This document shows, piece by piece, positions 39,504 through 51,998 of a stretch of 64,000 nucleotides of DNA (its first letter is position 1; each line of letters starts with the position of its first letter). The stretch spans positions 1-64,000 of the forward strand of contig NZ_NPIB01000015.1 of the NCBI RefSeq assembly GCF_002849605.1, read 5' to 3'. Source of the DNA: Photobacterium carnosum. Its GTDB lineage: Bacteria > Pseudomonadota > Gammaproteobacteria > Enterobacterales > Vibrionaceae. The notes below the pieces were generated by a model. The model was given only the letters and a program-made list of their open reading frames with translations, was not told where the DNA came from and searched no databases. Both the position numbers and the translations under genes were made by a program.

Positions 39504-40946
39504 TTATGCCGATAGCGGCTCAAGTTGACGAATATCGACAAAGTGTCCTGCACATGCCGCCGCCGCAGCCATTGCTGGGCTGACTAAGTGGGTACGACCA
39601 TCTCGGCCCTGACGACCTTCAAAGTTACGGTTACTGGTGGATGCGCATCGCTCTTGGGGGCCTAAGCGATCATTATTCATTGCAAGACACATAGAGCATC
39701 CCGGTAGTCGCCATTCAAAACCTGCCTCAATAAAGATCTTATCAAGGCCTTCTTGTTCTGCTTGAGCTTTGACTTGCTCAGAACCAGGTACGACTAAGGC
39801 TTGGACGTTAGCTGCGACCTTGCGGCCTTTGGCAATCGCGGCGGCTGCACGTATATCTTCGATGCGAGAGTTGGTACAAGAACCGATAAAGACTTTATCG
39901 ACAGCATAATCAGACAATGATTTATGTGGTTCTAGTCCCATGTAAGCCAAGGCTTTTCTAGCCGATTTTTGCTCTACTAAATCACTGAAACTTTCAGGGG
40001 CTGGGATCGGCTCATCAACGGCAATCACTTGACCGGGGTTGGTGCCCCACGTGACTTGCGGTTTTATTGTGGTGGCATCTAAAGTGACGATAGCATCAAA
40101 TTCTGCGTTGTTATCACTGGCGAGGGTTTGCCAATAAGTGATGGCTGCGTCTAAATCGGCACCTTGAGGCGAAAATTTACGGCCTTTAATATAATCAAAA
40201 GTGGTTTGGTCTGGAGCAATTAAGCCTGCTTTAGCACCCAATTCAATCGCCATATTACACACCGTCATACGACCTTCCATCGTCAGATCCGTGATCGCTT
40301 CACCACAGAATTCCACCACATAGCCAGTGCCTCCAGCAGCGGTAGTTTTACCGATAATCGCTAACACGATGTCTTTTGCGGTAATGCCCGCTGCTACTTT
40401 TCCTTTGACTTCAATTTTCATGGTTTTAGCGCGAGATTGTTTAAGAGTTTGGGTCGCTAACACATGTTCAACTTCAGAGGTGCCGATACCAAATGCGAGT
40501 GCCCCAAAAGCGCCGTGTGTCGCGGTATGTGAGTCCCCACAAACAATGGTCATTCCGGGCAAGGTAATACCGAGTTCTGGCCCCATAACATGGACAATAC
40601 CTTGATATTTATGATTCAGATCGTAAAGGGTAACCCCAAAGTCAGCACAATTTTTTGCCAGTGTTTCCATCTGAATTCGCGCCATTTCACCTGATGCGTT
40701 GATATCTTTGGTTTGAGTGGAAACGTTATGATCCATGGTGGCAAAAGTTTTATTTACTTGGCGAACTTGACGACCTTGTTCGCGCAGCCCATCAAATGCC
40801 TGTGGTGAGGTCACTTCATGCACTAAATGACGATCAATATATAAGATTGGGTTTTCGCCAGCCGCTGCTACCACCACATGGGCGTCATAGACTTTTTGAT
40901 AAAGCGTCTTGGCTGATGTTGCCGTTGACGGAGTGTTATTCGACAT
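39504..40946 (-). CDS. leuC: 3-isopropylmalate dehydratase large subunit
   Basis: This 480-aa aconitase-family subunit isomerises 2- to 3-isopropylmalate with a [4Fe-4S] cluster. The cluster cysteines lie in the GSCTNSR segment and in the C-terminal [10 protein letters not shown] motif. [14 protein letters not shown] is also present. It is slightly longer than E. coli LeuC (466) through an N-terminal Ser/Thr-rich extension. An AAGGA ribosome-binding site supports the upstream start. leuB lies 11 bp upstream. Confidence 0.96.
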   Translation of the reverse strand: MSNNTPSTATSAKTLYQKVYDAHVVVAAAGENPILYIDRHLVHEVTSPQAFDGLREQGRQVRQVNKTFATMDHNVSTQTKDINASGEMARIQMETLAKNCADFGVTLYDLNHKYQGIVHVMGPELGITLPGMTIVCGDSHTATHGAFGALAFGIGTSEVEHVLATQTLKQSRAKTMKIEVKGKVAAGITAKDIVLAIIGKTTAAGGTGYVVEFCGEAITDLTMEGRMTVCNMAIELGAKAGLIAPDQTTFDYIKGRKFSPQGADLDAAITYWQTLASDNNAEFDAIVTLDATTIKPQVTWGTNPGQVIAVDEPIPAPESFSDLVEQKSARKALAYMGLEPHKSLSDYAVDKVFIGSCTNSRIEDIRAAAAIAKGRKVAANVQALVVPGSEQVKAQAEQEGLDKIFIEAGFEWRLPGCSMCLAMNNDRLGPQERCASTSNRNFEGRQGRDGRTHLVSPAMAAAAACAGHFVDIRQLEPLSA

Positions 40947-40957
40947 TATGCTGTTCC

Positions 40958-43644
<2,687 letters not shown>

Positions 43645-43720
43645 CGTGACATCCTTTTACTTTTATATGTGGGCCTGTATAAGGCTACGTTCCGCATTCA
43701 CTTGCGCTGGTCAAAATATG

Positions 43721-43749
43721 AAAAACCCGCGCTTGCTTGCGCGGGTTTT
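43721..43749 (-). terminator. Attenuator terminator of the leu operon
   Basis: A strong GC-rich stem (43739-43749 with 43722-43732) with an AAGCAA-type loop is followed on the minus strand by a T run. It lies between leuL and leuA. A segment at 43782-43789 (minus strand CGCGGGTT) repeats the second half of this stem and can pair with its first half instead. That would form the antiterminator when ribosomes stall at the leucine codons of leuL. Confidence 0.92.
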
Positions 43750-43792
43750 GAAATCTTTAGTGGTGTTTTCCACTTGATAGCAACCCGCGTGA

Positions 43793-43843
43793 TTACGTCA
43801 CGATGAGGAGTAAAGTTAAGAGGAGATAGAAAGGTGTTTTCAT
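43793..43843 (-). CDS. leuL: leu operon leader peptide
   Basis: A 16-codon reading frame encodes MKTPFYLLLTLLLIVT and stops at TAA (43793-43795). Six leucines lie in the stretch LLLTLLL, the hallmark of a leucine-responsive leader peptide. It is followed by the competing hairpins that make up the attenuator, and then leuA. The ribosome-binding site is weak. Translation is inferred from this architecture, which parallels leuL of enterics and vibrios. Confidence 0.93.
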   Translation of the reverse strand: MKTPFYLLLTLLLIVT

Positions 43844-43877
43844 TTCATTAAAGATTCAAATAAATGTTGTTAACAAA

Positions 43878-43907
43878 TGAATATCAAATAGACGGGCTCT
43901 AGGTCAA
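43878..43907 (-). promoter_or_regulatory. Candidate sigma-70 promoter of the leu operon
   Basis: On the minus strand TTGACC (43907-43902) and TATTCA (43883-43878) are separated by 18 bp, about 35 bp upstream of leuL. The -35 is a 5/6 match and the -10 is weak. The position is right for the leuL-leuABCD transcript. Confidence 0.45.
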
Positions 43908-44226
43908 CCAAAAATTGTATTTTTTTTATACTTTAAGTAAAGATTAAGGAAGGGAGACTAAAAATTTAGCGTGAGAGTTATGTCGTACCGATCCATTTTA
44001 TGATGAATGTAGATGTTACGAATGCCTCTTCAGGTATTCGTGATCTTCTTTTAGAAGATAGAGTTAATACAACACTGCACGTTATTTTGAAATTAGTGTT
44101 ATAAATCAATGTAGTATTGGTGATCTTTAATCTCCATCTTACTACGTAGATTATTTATGTTCTTTTTCTGTAATGAAACCATGTTATTTATAGATCCTTA
44201 CACTTTTAGTGTTTATTTAAAAAGTC

Positions 44227-44282
44227 ATTGAAGACAATAAGTAAGCAGGTATAGAGTGATCTAGATCGTCAGAAGCTATAAT
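44227..44282 (+). promoter_or_regulatory. Candidate promoter and CRP-like site upstream of the acyl-CoA synthetase gene
   Basis: TTGAAG (44228-44233) and TATAGA (44250-44255) are spaced 16 bp. Overlapping this, AGTGATCTAGATCGTC (44255-44270) keeps the CRP core with a mismatch on the left half and more on the right. A TATAAT lies at 44277-44282. cAMP-CRP control would suit a fatty-acid activation gene, but this is inference from a partial match. Confidence 0.3.
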
Positions 44283-44341
44283 TTAATACGCATTATAGTT
44301 GGCTTTTTAAAGGCTGAATTGTAGACTGCATATCTCAAATC

Positions 44342-44359
44342 AGCTTACAAGTGTAAGCT
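44342..44359. repeat. Palindrome just upstream of the acyl-CoA synthetase start
   Basis: Seven-bp perfect arms AGCTTAC/GTAAGCT separated by AAGT end 17 bp before the ATG at 44377, in the expected 5' untranslated region. It may act as an operator or as an RNA hairpin near the weak ribosome-binding site. Confidence 0.6.
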
Positions 44360-44376
44360 AAAAAAATAGAGTACTT

Positions 44377-46200
44377 ATGGCACAACATGATTTCCATATT
44401 GTTCACCGTATTCGTCAGCAAATTGCGCGCTTAGGCGACAGTCCTGCTTTACGTCATCAAGTTGATGGCGAGTGGCAAGATATTAGCTGGAATAATTTTG
44501 GTGAAAAAATTCAACAGTTGGCGTTAGCGTTATTAAATCAAGGTTTAGCTGTACAAGATAAAGTGGGTATTTTTGCTAATAATATGCCACGTTGGACTAT
44601 TGCTGACTTTGCTTCGCTATATAATCGCTGTGTTACGGTGCCTATTTATCCAACCAATACACCTCAGCAGTCGGTATATGTTATTAACGATGCTAATGTC
44701 AAAGTGCTGTTTGTGGGTGAGCAAGCACAATTAAACATTGCGGTTTCTATTGCTGATCAGTGTCCGAATTTAGAGCGTATAGTTGCGCTAACTGATGATG
44801 TTGAATTACCCCAACATCCTTTGGTTTGTCATTATGTCGACTTTTTAAAGACTGCTAGTTTAGAACACCAAGTAGAGCTTGATACTCGTCTTGGTGATTT
44901 AGCGATGGATGATTTATTAACGCTGATTTATACCTCTGGTACGACAGGTACGCCTAAAGGGGTGATGCTTGATTATTCTAATGTTGCTTCACAAATTATT
45001 GCTCACGATGAACGATTAGCATTAGATGAAGGAGATACTTCACTGTGTTTCTTACCACTATCACACGTATTTGAACGTGCTTGGACATTCTATGTCTTGC
45101 ACCGTGGTGTAATTAACTGCTATTTGTCTGATACTAATAAGCTTAAAGAAGCGTTAGTGACGGTGAAGCCTAATTATATGTCAGCAGTGCCACGTGTGTA
45201 TGAGAAAATATACTCTGGTGTGCATGAGAAAGTCGCTCGAGCGCCATTTCATCGAAAGATGATTTTTACTTGGGCTGTGAATATAGGCGCAAGAATGTCG
45301 CTGGCTCGTCAACAATGCCGAGAACCATCATGGTTATTACAAAAAAGTTATAACCTTGCCGATAAAATGGTGCTGTCTAAATTACGTGCGGTACTGGGTG
45401 GTAATATTAAGTGTATGCCATGTGGTGGTGCTAAATTAGATGAAGGGATTGGACGTTTTTTCCATGCTATAGGCGTTAACGTTAAGTTAGGTTATGGCAT
45501 GACAGAAACAACGGCAACAGTATCTTGCTGGGATGATCGTTGTTACAACCCTGATTCTATTGGTATGCCAATGCCTGGTGCTGAAGTTAAAATTGGTAAA
45601 GATAATGAAATTCTAGTACGTGGTCCGATGGTGATGCGCGGCTATTACAATATGCCTGAAGAGACGGCGAATAACTTTACTGATGATGGTTTTCTCAAAA
45701 CTGGTGATGCAGGTTATATTGATGAGCAAGGTAATTTGTTTATTACTGATCGCATTAAAGAGCTAATGAAAACGTCTGGTGGTAAATATATTGCCCCTCA
45801 AGTGATTGAAGGTGCGATTGGTAAAGATCATCTGATTGAACAAATTGCCGTTATAGCTGACACCCGTAAATTCGTATCAGCATTAATTGTACCGTGTTTT
45901 GAAACACTAGAAGAACATGCGCGCGAGCTTAATATTAAATATAAAGACCGTATGGAATTGATTAAACATAGTCAAATTGTTGAGTTAATTGAAAATCGCG
46001 TAATTGAGTTGCAGAAAGACTTGGCACGTTTCGAACAAGTGAAAAAATTCACGTTATTGCCTAAATCATTTTCAATGGATAAAGGTGAATTAACACCAAC
46101 GCAAAAACTACGTCGTAAAGTGATTCAAGATCGTTATCACAAAGAAATTGAACATATGTACGAAGAAAGCCATAAAAAGGCCCAACAAAAAGACGACTAA
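44377..46200 (+). CDS. Long-chain fatty-acyl-CoA synthetase (AMP-forming)
   Basis: This 607-aa ANL-superfamily enzyme activates a fatty acid through an acyl-AMP. The P-loop-like motif [16 protein letters not shown] is at about residues 187-202. The A5 motif [12 protein letters not shown], the A7/A8 region [19 protein letters not shown] and the late [16 protein letters not shown] motif ([11 protein letters not shown]) are all visible. It belongs to the FadD15/eukaryotic-type long-chain branch (about 600 aa) rather than to E. coli FadD (561 aa). No strong ribosome-binding site precedes the ATG. Confidence 0.9.
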   Translation: MAQHDFHIVHRIRQQIARLGDSPALRHQVDGEWQDISWNNFGEKIQQLALALLNQGLAVQDKVGIFANNMPRWTIADFASLYNRCVTVPIYPTNTPQQSVYVINDANVKVLFVGEQAQLNIAVSIADQCPNLERIVALTDDVELPQHPLVCHYVDFLKTASLEHQVELDTRLGDLAMDDLLTLIYTSGTTGTPKGVMLDYSNVASQIIAHDERLALDEGDTSLCFLPLSHVFERAWTFYVLHRGVINCYLSDTNKLKEALVTVKPNYMSAVPRVYEKIYSGVHEKVARAPFHRKMIFTWAVNIGARMSLARQQCREPSWLLQKSYNLADKMVLSKLRAVLGGNIKCMPCGGAKLDEGIGRFFHAIGVNVKLGYGMTETTATVSCWDDRCYNPDSIGMPMPGAEVKIGKDNEILVRGPMVMRGYYNMPEETANNFTDDGFLKTGDAGYIDEQGNLFITDRIKELMKTSGGKYIAPQVIEGAIGKDHLIEQIAVIADTRKFVSALIVPCFETLEEHARELNIKYKDRMELIKHSQIVELIENRVIELQKDLARFEQVKKFTLLPKSFSMDKGELTPTQKLRRKVIQDRYHKEIEHMYEESHKKAQQKDD

Positions 46201-46223
46201 GATGTTTTTTGCTTAGATTTAAG

Positions 46224-46250
46224 AAAGAAGCCTTTAAGGCTTCTTTTTTT
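46224..46250 (+). terminator. Terminator after the acyl-CoA synthetase gene
   Basis: A 10-bp stem (46224-46233 with 46237-46246) with a short loop, then T7 continuing to 46250; 24 bp after the stop codon. Confidence 0.88.
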
Positions 46251-46531
46251 ATGTCTATTACATAGTGATATGTGCTGATCCCTAGTCTAATACTAGTGGT
46301 TGGTAGTGATCTGTTAATAAATGGTTATATAAAGAATCGGTAATACCCATCACGTTAGATAAAAAAGGTAAATTCCTATTTTTCTCTAGTAATGAATGAT
46401 GCAAAAGCGTTAAAGTTGTTGCGGTTATTCACGTTTATTATTGCAACTGTGATCAACGCAGCATGATTTGTCATGTTTTTTATTAGGCTAAAAATAAGCC
46501 CTAACTATGTTTATTGATCTGGAGACAAAAT

Positions 46532-48250
46532 ATGGAAATGTTGTCTGGCGCAGAGATGATCGTTCGTTCGATGATCGATCAAGGCGTTAAGCATATCTTC
46601 GGTTATCCGGGAGGTTCAGTACTTGATATTTATGATGCATTGCATGAGAAAAGTGATATTGAACATGTGTTAGTTCGTCATGAACAAGCGGCGGTGCACA
46701 TGGCTGATGGTTATGCTAGAGCAACAGGGGATGTTGGTGTTGTTCTTGTCACATCCGGCCCTGGAGCAACCAATGCGATCACTGGTATTGCTACCGCTTA
46801 TATGGACTCGATTCCACTTGTTGTATTGTCAGGCCAAGTAATGAGTAACTTGATTGGTAATGATGCCTTTCAAGAATGCGATATGGTTGGTATTTCACGC
46901 CCGGTCGTAAAGCATAGCTTTCTGGTAACTAAACCTGAAGATATCCCTACCATTATTAAAAAAGCGTTTTATATCGCCGCTAGTGGCCGCCCTGGACCTG
47001 TTGTAGTTGATATTCCTAAAGATATGCTTAACCCAGCAGAAACCTACCCATATCAGTATCCTGAGTCGATAGCATTACGTTCTTATAATCCCACGACGCA
47101 AGGCCATAAAGGTCAAATAAAACGGGGTGTAAAAGCCTTATTAAGCGCCAAACAACCTGTGCTCTATGTCGGTGGTGGGGCGGTTATGTCTGATTGTAGT
47201 GAACAATTAATGGCATTAGCGGAAATCTTACATCTTCCTGTGGTTAATACTTTAATGGGGTTGGGTGCTTTTCCTGGGACGCATGAGCAATGTTTGGGTA
47301 TGTTAGGTATGCATGGTACCTATGAAGCTAATATGGCAATGCATAATGCCGATCTTATTTTTGGGCTCGGGGTTAGATTTGATGATCGTACTACTAATAA
47401 TCTTGAGAAATATTGCCCTAATGCGACCATCATGCACATCGATATTGATCCGTCATCGATATCAAAAACTGTCGCCGTGGATATTCCAATTGTCGGCTCA
47501 GCAGATACTGTACTTACCAGTATGCTTAAATTGATTAATGAGCAAGATAGTTGTGATAGTAAAGATATTTTGCAACCGTGGTGGCAACAAATATCAACGT
47601 GGCGTCAACGTCAATGTCTACGTTATGACACCACTACCGACCGCATCAAGCCGCAACAAGTGATTGAATCGTTATATCGCCTTACTGATGGTGATGCGTA
47701 TGTCACCTCAGATGTGGGCCAGCATCAGATGTTTGCTGCCTTATATTATCCGTTTGATAAACCTCGACGTTGGATTAATTCTGGCGGTCTTGGCACCATG
47801 GGATTTGGCTTACCTGCGGCAATGGGGGTTAAATTTGCATTACCGAATGCAGAGGTTGTGTGTGTGACAGGAGATGGCAGTATTCAAATGAATATTCAAG
47901 AACTGTCGACGGCATTGCAATACGATATTCCGGTAAAAATAATCAACCTTAATAATCGTTTTCTAGGCATGGTAAAGCAATGGCAAGATATGATTTATCA
48001 AGGTCGCCATTCTCAGTCTTATATGGATTCTGTGCCTGATTTTGCCGCGATCGCTGAAGCTTATGGGCATGTAGGGGTTCGTATTTCTGATCCTAAGTTA
48101 CTTGATCAGCAATTAGAACAAGCATTGGCATTGAAAGATAAATTGGTTTTTATTGATATTAGTATTGATGAAACAGAGCATGTTTATCCGATGTTGATCC
48201 GTGGTGGTGCCATGAGTGATATGTGGTTAAGTAAAACGGAGCGAACTTAA
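46532..48250 (+). CDS. ilvI: Acetolactate synthase isozyme III large subunit
   Basis: This 572-aa ThDP enzyme makes acetolactate for valine and leucine, and acetohydroxybutyrate for isoleucine. Catalytic Glu51 lies in [12 protein letters not shown]. The ThDP-binding motif [33 protein letters not shown] segment (starting GDGSIQ) is near residue 447. The sequence tracks E. coli IlvI closely (574 aa). The start at 46532 follows GGAGACA. A frame from 46514 adds six residues including the ribosome-binding site. Its stop overlaps the ilvH start by one base. Confidence 0.96.
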   Translation: MEMLSGAEMIVRSMIDQGVKHIFGYPGGSVLDIYDALHEKSDIEHVLVRHEQAAVHMADGYARATGDVGVVLVTSGPGATNAITGIATAYMDSIPLVVLSGQVMSNLIGNDAFQECDMVGISRPVVKHSFLVTKPEDIPTIIKKAFYIAASGRPGPVVVDIPKDMLNPAETYPYQYPESIALRSYNPTTQGHKGQIKRGVKALLSAKQPVLYVGGGAVMSDCSEQLMALAEILHLPVVNTLMGLGAFPGTHEQCLGMLGMHGTYEANMAMHNADLIFGLGVRFDDRTTNNLEKYCPNATIMHIDIDPSSISKTVAVDIPIVGSADTVLTSMLKLINEQDSCDSKDILQPWWQQISTWRQRQCLRYDTTTDRIKPQQVIESLYRLTDGDAYVTSDVGQHQMFAALYYPFDKPRRWINSGGLGTMGFGLPAAMGVKFALPNAEVVCVTGDGSIQMNIQELSTALQYDIPVKIINLNNRFLGMVKQWQDMIYQGRHSQSYMDSVPDFAAIAEAYGHVGVRISDPKLLDQQLEQALALKDKLVFIDISIDETEHVYPMLIRGGAMSDMWLSKTERT

Positions 48251-48747
48251 TGCGTAGAATTATTTCAGTATTACTTGAAAACCAGCCAGGGGCACTTTCA
48301 CGGGTGGTGGGATTATTTTCTCAGCGAGGCTATAACATTGAATCATTAACGGTAGCACCAACAGATGATCCTACTTTGTCTCGGTTAAATATTACCACTC
48401 ATGTTGAAGATGAAGCTGCGTATGAGCAAATTGAAAAGCAACTGCATAAATTAATTGATATTTTAAAAGTCAGTAACGTGACAGCCTCTGATCATATTGA
48501 ACGGGAGTTGATGTTAGTAAAAGTAAAAGCCAGTGGTTTTGCGCGAGCAGAAGTGAAACGTACCGCTGATATTTTTAGAGGCTTAATTGTCGATGTCACC
48601 AGTCAGATTTATACCATTCAAGTGACAGGAACGGGTGAAAAATTAGATGCGTTTTTAGCTGCGGTGGGTGAGGCGACTGATATTATTGAAGTAGCACGCA
48701 GTGGTGTGGTTGGTCTTGCTCGTGGTGAACGCGCTTTAAAAGTATAA
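48250..48747 (+). CDS. ilvH: Acetolactate synthase isozyme III regulatory small subunit
   Basis: This 165-aa subunit has an N-terminal ACT domain (VLLENQPGALSRVVGLFSQ at residues 7-25) that binds valine for feedback inhibition, and a C-terminal ALS_ss_C domain. Length is near E. coli IlvH (163). The ATG overlaps the ilvI TAA by one base (TAATG), giving translational coupling and equal stoichiometry. Confidence 0.97.
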   Translation: MRRIISVLLENQPGALSRVVGLFSQRGYNIESLTVAPTDDPTLSRLNITTHVEDEAAYEQIEKQLHKLIDILKVSNVTASDHIERELMLVKVKASGFARAEVKRTADIFRGLIVDVTSQIYTIQVTGTGEKLDAFLAAVGEATDIIEVARSGVVGLARGERALKV

Positions 48748-48765
48748 CATGAGATATGAGACAAA

Positions 48766-48800
48766 AAACCCATGACATAATAAATGTGGCATGGGTTTAT
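48766..48800. terminator. Terminator after ilvIH
   Basis: The stem pairs AAACCCATG(-)ACAT at 48766-48778 with ATGTGGCATGGGTTT at 48784-48798, with a two-base bulge. A-rich sequence on the left and T-rich on the right let it serve ilvH and the convergent GntR gene. Confidence 0.8.
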
Positions 48801-48821
48801 TATTGAATTATGTGGGTAAAA

Positions 48822-49475
48822 CTAGAGATAAGGGCTCACAGAACTGACCGCATTTTTTGAGTGCTCATTCATTATTTTTTGTGCCAGCTCAATATCACGA
48901 TCCAATACTGCTTTCATTAACGCTTCATGTTCACCGCTATCATGATAGCGATTTTCACTATCACGAGATTGACTTAACCAAATATGACGATAGCGTTTAA
49001 GTTGTTCGTAGATATCAAGGTAAAGATCCAGTAATACGGGTGAATTACTGCCTGATAAAATAGCAATATGAAAATCGCCATGGCGCTGTTCCCATTCAGA
49101 GAGGTCAGCGTTATCAGAGGTTGGATTAAGGCGGCTTAATTTATGGTAGCTAGTAAGAATATTGAGTTCCCAAGCTTCATCGCCTTGTAAAATGGCTTTT
49201 TTTAATAATTCGTGTGAAATTAAGTGGTGAGCATTAAAAAGGTCTGTTAGTTCTTCCACTGAAACTGGCGCTACCCAGCAACCTTTTTGTGGTGCAAATT
49301 TAACATATTTTTTCCACGATAATTGGACTAAAGCTTCACGAATAGGGGACGCACCAACTTGATAATGTTCTTTCAAATCGGCAACAACAAGTTTTTGTCC
49401 GGGAGTCAATTTGCCAAGTAAAATATCTTGTCGTATGACCTCCATGATTTTATTCGTTTGCGTAGGACTGGACAC
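48822..49475 (-). CDS. GntR-family (FCD-type) transcriptional regulator, GTG start
   Basis: This 217-aa regulator has an N-terminal winged helix-turn-helix (about residues 8-75, with LTPGQKLVVADL and GASPIREALVQL). A C-terminal all-helical FCD ligand domain covers about residues 80-210. Candidate metal-ligand histidines lie in HGDFHIAIL and in the late GEHEALM. It resembles the CsiR/GlaR-like branch, but the effector is unknown. The start is GTG at 49475 behind GAGGGAAA. It lies between convergent ilvH and pykF, with no obvious target gene adjacent. Confidence 0.88.
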   Translation of the reverse strand: MSSPTQTNKIMEVIRQDILLGKLTPGQKLVVADLKEHYQVGASPIREALVQLSWKKYVKFAPQKGCWVAPVSVEELTDLFNAHHLISHELLKKAILQGDEAWELNILTSYHKLSRLNPTSDNADLSEWEQRHGDFHIAILSGSNSPVLLDLYLDIYEQLKRYRHIWLSQSRDSENRYHDSGEHEALMKAVLDRDIELAQKIMNEHSKNAVSSVSPYL

Positions 49476-49615
49476 AGTTTCCCTCTTTGTTGTTATATTT
49501 ATTCGACGTTATACAGATCTAACCTTTGGTTGAGGTTATTGGTTTTTTAGTATTTATTGATAAGGAGTATAACTGGCTTTGTTTATTGCTTAAACATTAA
49601 AGAGAAGGATAAGCA

Positions 49616-49705
49616 ATGATTAAAATAGATTGGCACTGGGAATGTAACAACGGTAGGTCATTGATTTATAAAATAGTGATGTTAGATAGATTTATCAAGC
49701 ATTGA
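49616..49705 (+). CDS. Possible small protein (29 aa), doubtful
   Basis: An ATG at 49616 is preceded by GAAGGA at suitable spacing and opens 29 codons starting MIKIDWHWECNNGRSLIYK, ending at TGA 49703-49705. It has no recognised family and no downstream partner on the plus strand. Reading frames of this size occur by chance in AT-rich DNA; only the good ribosome-binding site makes it worth listing. Confidence 0.2.
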   Translation: MIKIDWHWECNNGRSLIYKIVMLDRFIKH

Positions 49706-49778
49706 TTTATAAATATTGTCGATGATCAGGATAAAGTAGAGGTGTAAGCGTGTTACGAATAAGAAAATATAGACAAAT

Positions 49779-49805
49779 AAAAAGGGAGCCTAAGCTCCCT
49801 TTTTT
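49779..49805. terminator. Terminator after pykF
   Basis: An 11-bp perfect stem (49779-49789 with 49794-49804) with a CTAA loop, flanked by A5 and T5-6. On the minus strand it lies 20 bp after the pykF stop. Confidence 0.92.
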
Positions 49806-49824
49806 AATATCTGTTTACGAACAA

Positions 49825-51237
49825 TTATAGAACGTGAACAGATGCAGTATTTGTTGTGCCTGAAGCAACAAGTGCACCAGAAACCATTACTACGATATCG
49901 CCTTTAGCGCCAATGCCAGATTCTAATGCTAGTTCTTTACCGCGTAGGTAGAATGCATCAGTACTGTCAATTGAATCAACAACAACAGGTGTAACACCTT
50001 TAGAAAGACATAGCTGTGCTGCTGTCTTAGTATTAGTTGTTACAGCAAGAATACGTGCTGTTGGGAAGTACTTACGGATTGAACGAGCAGATTTACCTGC
50101 TTCAGTTGCAACAATGATCAGTGGAGCGTTTAGCTTCTCTGCTGTGTCAACTGCGCCTTTACATACCGCTTCAGTGATACGTAAACGTGGGCTATCTAGA
50201 CGTGAACCTAGCTCAGCTTTAAGTACTTTATCTGTACGTTCACAGATTTTCGCCATGATAGTTACAGCTTCGATTGGGTATTTACCCTTAGCTGATTCAC
50301 CAGAAAGCATTACTGCGTCAGTACCATCCATGATTGCGTTAGCAACATCACCCGCTTCTGCGCGTGTTGGACGTGGGTTCTTGATCATTGAATCAAGCAT
50401 TTGTGTTGCAGTGATAACAACTTTACGAGCGCGATTACACTTCTCGATCATCATCTTTTGAGCAAAGATAACTTCTTCAACTGGAATCTCAACACCAAGG
50501 TCGCCACGAGCAACCATGATACCGTCAGATGCTTCAAGAATAGAGTCAAAGTTATCAACACCTTCTTGGTTTTCGATCTTAGAGATAATTTGAATGTTAG
50601 CGCCGCCGTTTGCCGCTAATAGTGCACGGATTTCTAGTACGTCTTCAGCCTTACGGATGAAAGATGCAGCAACGAAATCAACGCCTTGCTCACAACCAAA
50701 TTTAAGGTCAGCTTTATCTTTTTCAGCAAGAGCTGGAAGTTTTACAGAAACGCCAGGAAGGTTAACACCTTTGTTTTCGCCTAGGTCACCGCTGTTAAGT
50801 ACTTTACACTTAACGTCAGTTTCTGTTGTTCCCAACACTTCCATCTCAATTAGACCGTCGTCTACTAGGATAATGTTGCCTTTTACTAAATCTTTAGCAA
50901 AACCAGGGTAAGTCACTGCCACACAGTCTTGGTTGCCGATTACAGATGTATCTGTTGTAAAAGTGAAATCTTGACCAGCTACTAGAGTGAAGTCATTACC
51001 ACCTTCTAGTTTGATAGTACGAATCTCAGGACCTTTAGTATCTAGCAAGATAGCTAGTTCTTTGCCTGTGTTAGCCATAACTTCACGTAAATTCGTGATA
51101 CGCTGACCGTGTTCTTCAAAGTCACCGTGTGAGAAGTTAAGGCGCATTACGTTCATACCAGCGTTAGCTAGTTTAGTAAGCATTTCTACAGATTCAGTTT
51201 TCGGTCCAATCGTACATACGATCTTGGTCTTTTTCAT
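49825..51237 (-). CDS. pykF: Pyruvate kinase type I
   Basis: This 470-aa glycolytic enzyme converts phosphoenolpyruvate and ADP to pyruvate and ATP. The N-terminal [12 protein letters not shown] start, the nucleotide-binding [13 protein letters not shown] segment and the signature [10 protein letters not shown] are present, followed by the metal-ligand [10 protein letters not shown] block. Length equals E. coli PykF (470) and the sequence follows the type I rather than the PykA branch. The GGAG ribosome-binding site is clear. A long leader with competing hairpins lies upstream. Confidence 0.96.
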   Translation of the reverse strand: MKKTKIVCTIGPKTESVEMLTKLANAGMNVMRLNFSHGDFEEHGQRITNLREVMANTGKELAILLDTKGPEIRTIKLEGGNDFTLVAGQDFTFTTDTSVIGNQDCVAVTYPGFAKDLVKGNIILVDDGLIEMEVLGTTETDVKCKVLNSGDLGENKGVNLPGVSVKLPALAEKDKADLKFGCEQGVDFVAASFIRKAEDVLEIRALLAANGGANIQIISKIENQEGVDNFDSILEASDGIMVARGDLGVEIPVEEVIFAQKMMIEKCNRARKVVITATQMLDSMIKNPRPTRAEAGDVANAIMDGTDAVMLSGESAKGKYPIEAVTIMAKICERTDKVLKAELGSRLDSPRLRITEAVCKGAVDTAEKLNAPLIIVATEAGKSARSIRKYFPTARILAVTTNTKTAAQLCLSKGVTPVVVDSIDSTDAFYLRGKELALESGIGAKGDIVVMVSGALVASGTTNTASVHVL

Positions 51238-51340
51238 TGAGGATACTCTCCGGACGAACTATTTACCCAAGGGAAAATTAACATTAGTCATTATTAGGTA
51301 ATCAACATATGGTTGTTATCGAATAGTGAATAATGAAGAA

Positions 51341-51377
51341 ATAAAAAACGCTTTAAAGATTACTTTAAAAAAGCGTT
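51341..51377 (-). terminator. Terminator-like hairpin in the pykF leader
   Basis: On the minus strand a two-part stem lies about 105 bp before the pykF start. The pairs are AACGCT with AGCGTT, and an inner perfect TTAAAG with CTTTAA around a TAAT loop, with a three-base bulge. It is followed by a T-rich run. An overlapping alternative hairpin uses 51363-51372 with 51385-51394 (10-bp perfect arms) and would exclude it. This looks like an attenuator, or the end of a separate short transcript. Confidence 0.65.
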
Positions 51378-51474
51378 AGTGCGTTTTTTTAAAGTTCATA
51401 TTTAGGTGATCTTAAGTGGTATTGAATATAGTGCTGTTGTTATGAACAAATAGATAAATGCCTCTGCAGCATTG

Positions 51475-51510
51475 ATTATAACCCTAATATTCAAGCGCAG
51501 AATTATAGCA
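51475..51510 (-). promoter_or_regulatory. Candidate tandem promoters upstream of pykF
   Basis: On the minus strand an extended -10 TGCTATAAT occupies 51510-51502. A second perfect TATAAT is at 51480-51475. Neither has a strong -35. The first would start a leader of about 255 nt before pykF, covering the hairpins at 51341-51394. Confidence 0.5.
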
Positions 51511-51705
51511 GATATTCCATCATTTAGCACCCTGAGATATAGCTGTTCATTATTGATTTTATGTATGACATAAAAATGATGATTATGTGGGAAAATAAAA
51601 ATAAAGCTTTGCTATTTATCAAGTGTCAGTAGGTTAATGATATTTTTTGTCGTGGTAGCAACATAGAGAGTAACAGGATATTTTTATTTCATGGATCTGA
51701 AACGG

Positions 51706-51738
51706 AAAAAAGCTGAAGTAAAAATACTTCAGCTTTTT
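51706..51738 (-). terminator. Terminator after tRNA-Ile2
   Basis: A 14-bp perfect stem (51707-51720 with 51725-51738) with an A/T tetraloop is followed on the minus strand by T6, 7 bp after the tRNA CCA end. Confidence 0.92.
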
Positions 51739-51744
51739 CGAATT

Positions 51745-51820
51745 TGGTGGCCCCTCCCAGACTTGAACTGGGGACCAAGCGATTATGAGTCGCGTGCTCT
51801 AACCACTGAGCTAAGGGGCC
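51745..51820 (-). tRNA. tRNA-Ile2 (anticodon CAT, lysidine-modified)
   Basis: A 76-nt cloverleaf with encoded CCA. The acceptor GGCCCCT pairs with AGGGGCC, and the anticodon CAT is at 51787-51785. The D-arm TTAGCTCAGTGG, the anticodon-arm GCGACTCATAATCGC and the body match the E. coli ileX/ileY product rather than elongator or initiator tRNA-Met. TilS would convert C34 to lysidine so that it reads AUA. It lies downstream of rpoD with its own terminator. Confidence 0.93.
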
Positions 51821-51949
51821 ATATGCGACGAATTATAGGGGATGGTGTCGCACTTGTCTAGTGATTAACACTAAGAAATTGTTTGCTTTTTCGACAGTTA
51901 GAAAAAATAAATGCGTTATTTAACGTTTGATCGCTTTATTGCACATAAT

Positions 51950-51979
51950 AAAAAAGCGAGCTCAAGGCTCGCTTTTTTT
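51950..51979. terminator. Terminator after rpoD
   Basis: A 12-bp perfect stem (51950-51961 with 51967-51978), flanked by A6 and T7, 20 bp after the minus-strand rpoD stop. Confidence 0.93.
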
Positions 51980-51998
51980 ATAGCGTTATTGCGTTTTC

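Larger units (their letters stand above)
43908..44376. other. Divergent leu operon / acyl-CoA synthetase intergenic region
   Basis: AT-rich region without coding potential between divergent transcription units. No leuO gene is present here. It contains an A/T-rich palindrome, ATCTTCTTTTAGAAGAT, at about 44043-44059. Closer to the plus-strand gene are a CRP-like element and a hairpin, described separately. Confidence 0.5.
49476..49824. other. Intergenic region between the GntR gene and pykF
   Basis: About 350 bp of AT-rich DNA. It holds the promoter for the minus-strand GntR gene, a possible 29-codon plus-strand frame, a 14-bp direct repeat (49659-49672 and 49700-49713) and the pykF terminator. 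Nothing else is recognised. Confidence 0.5.
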
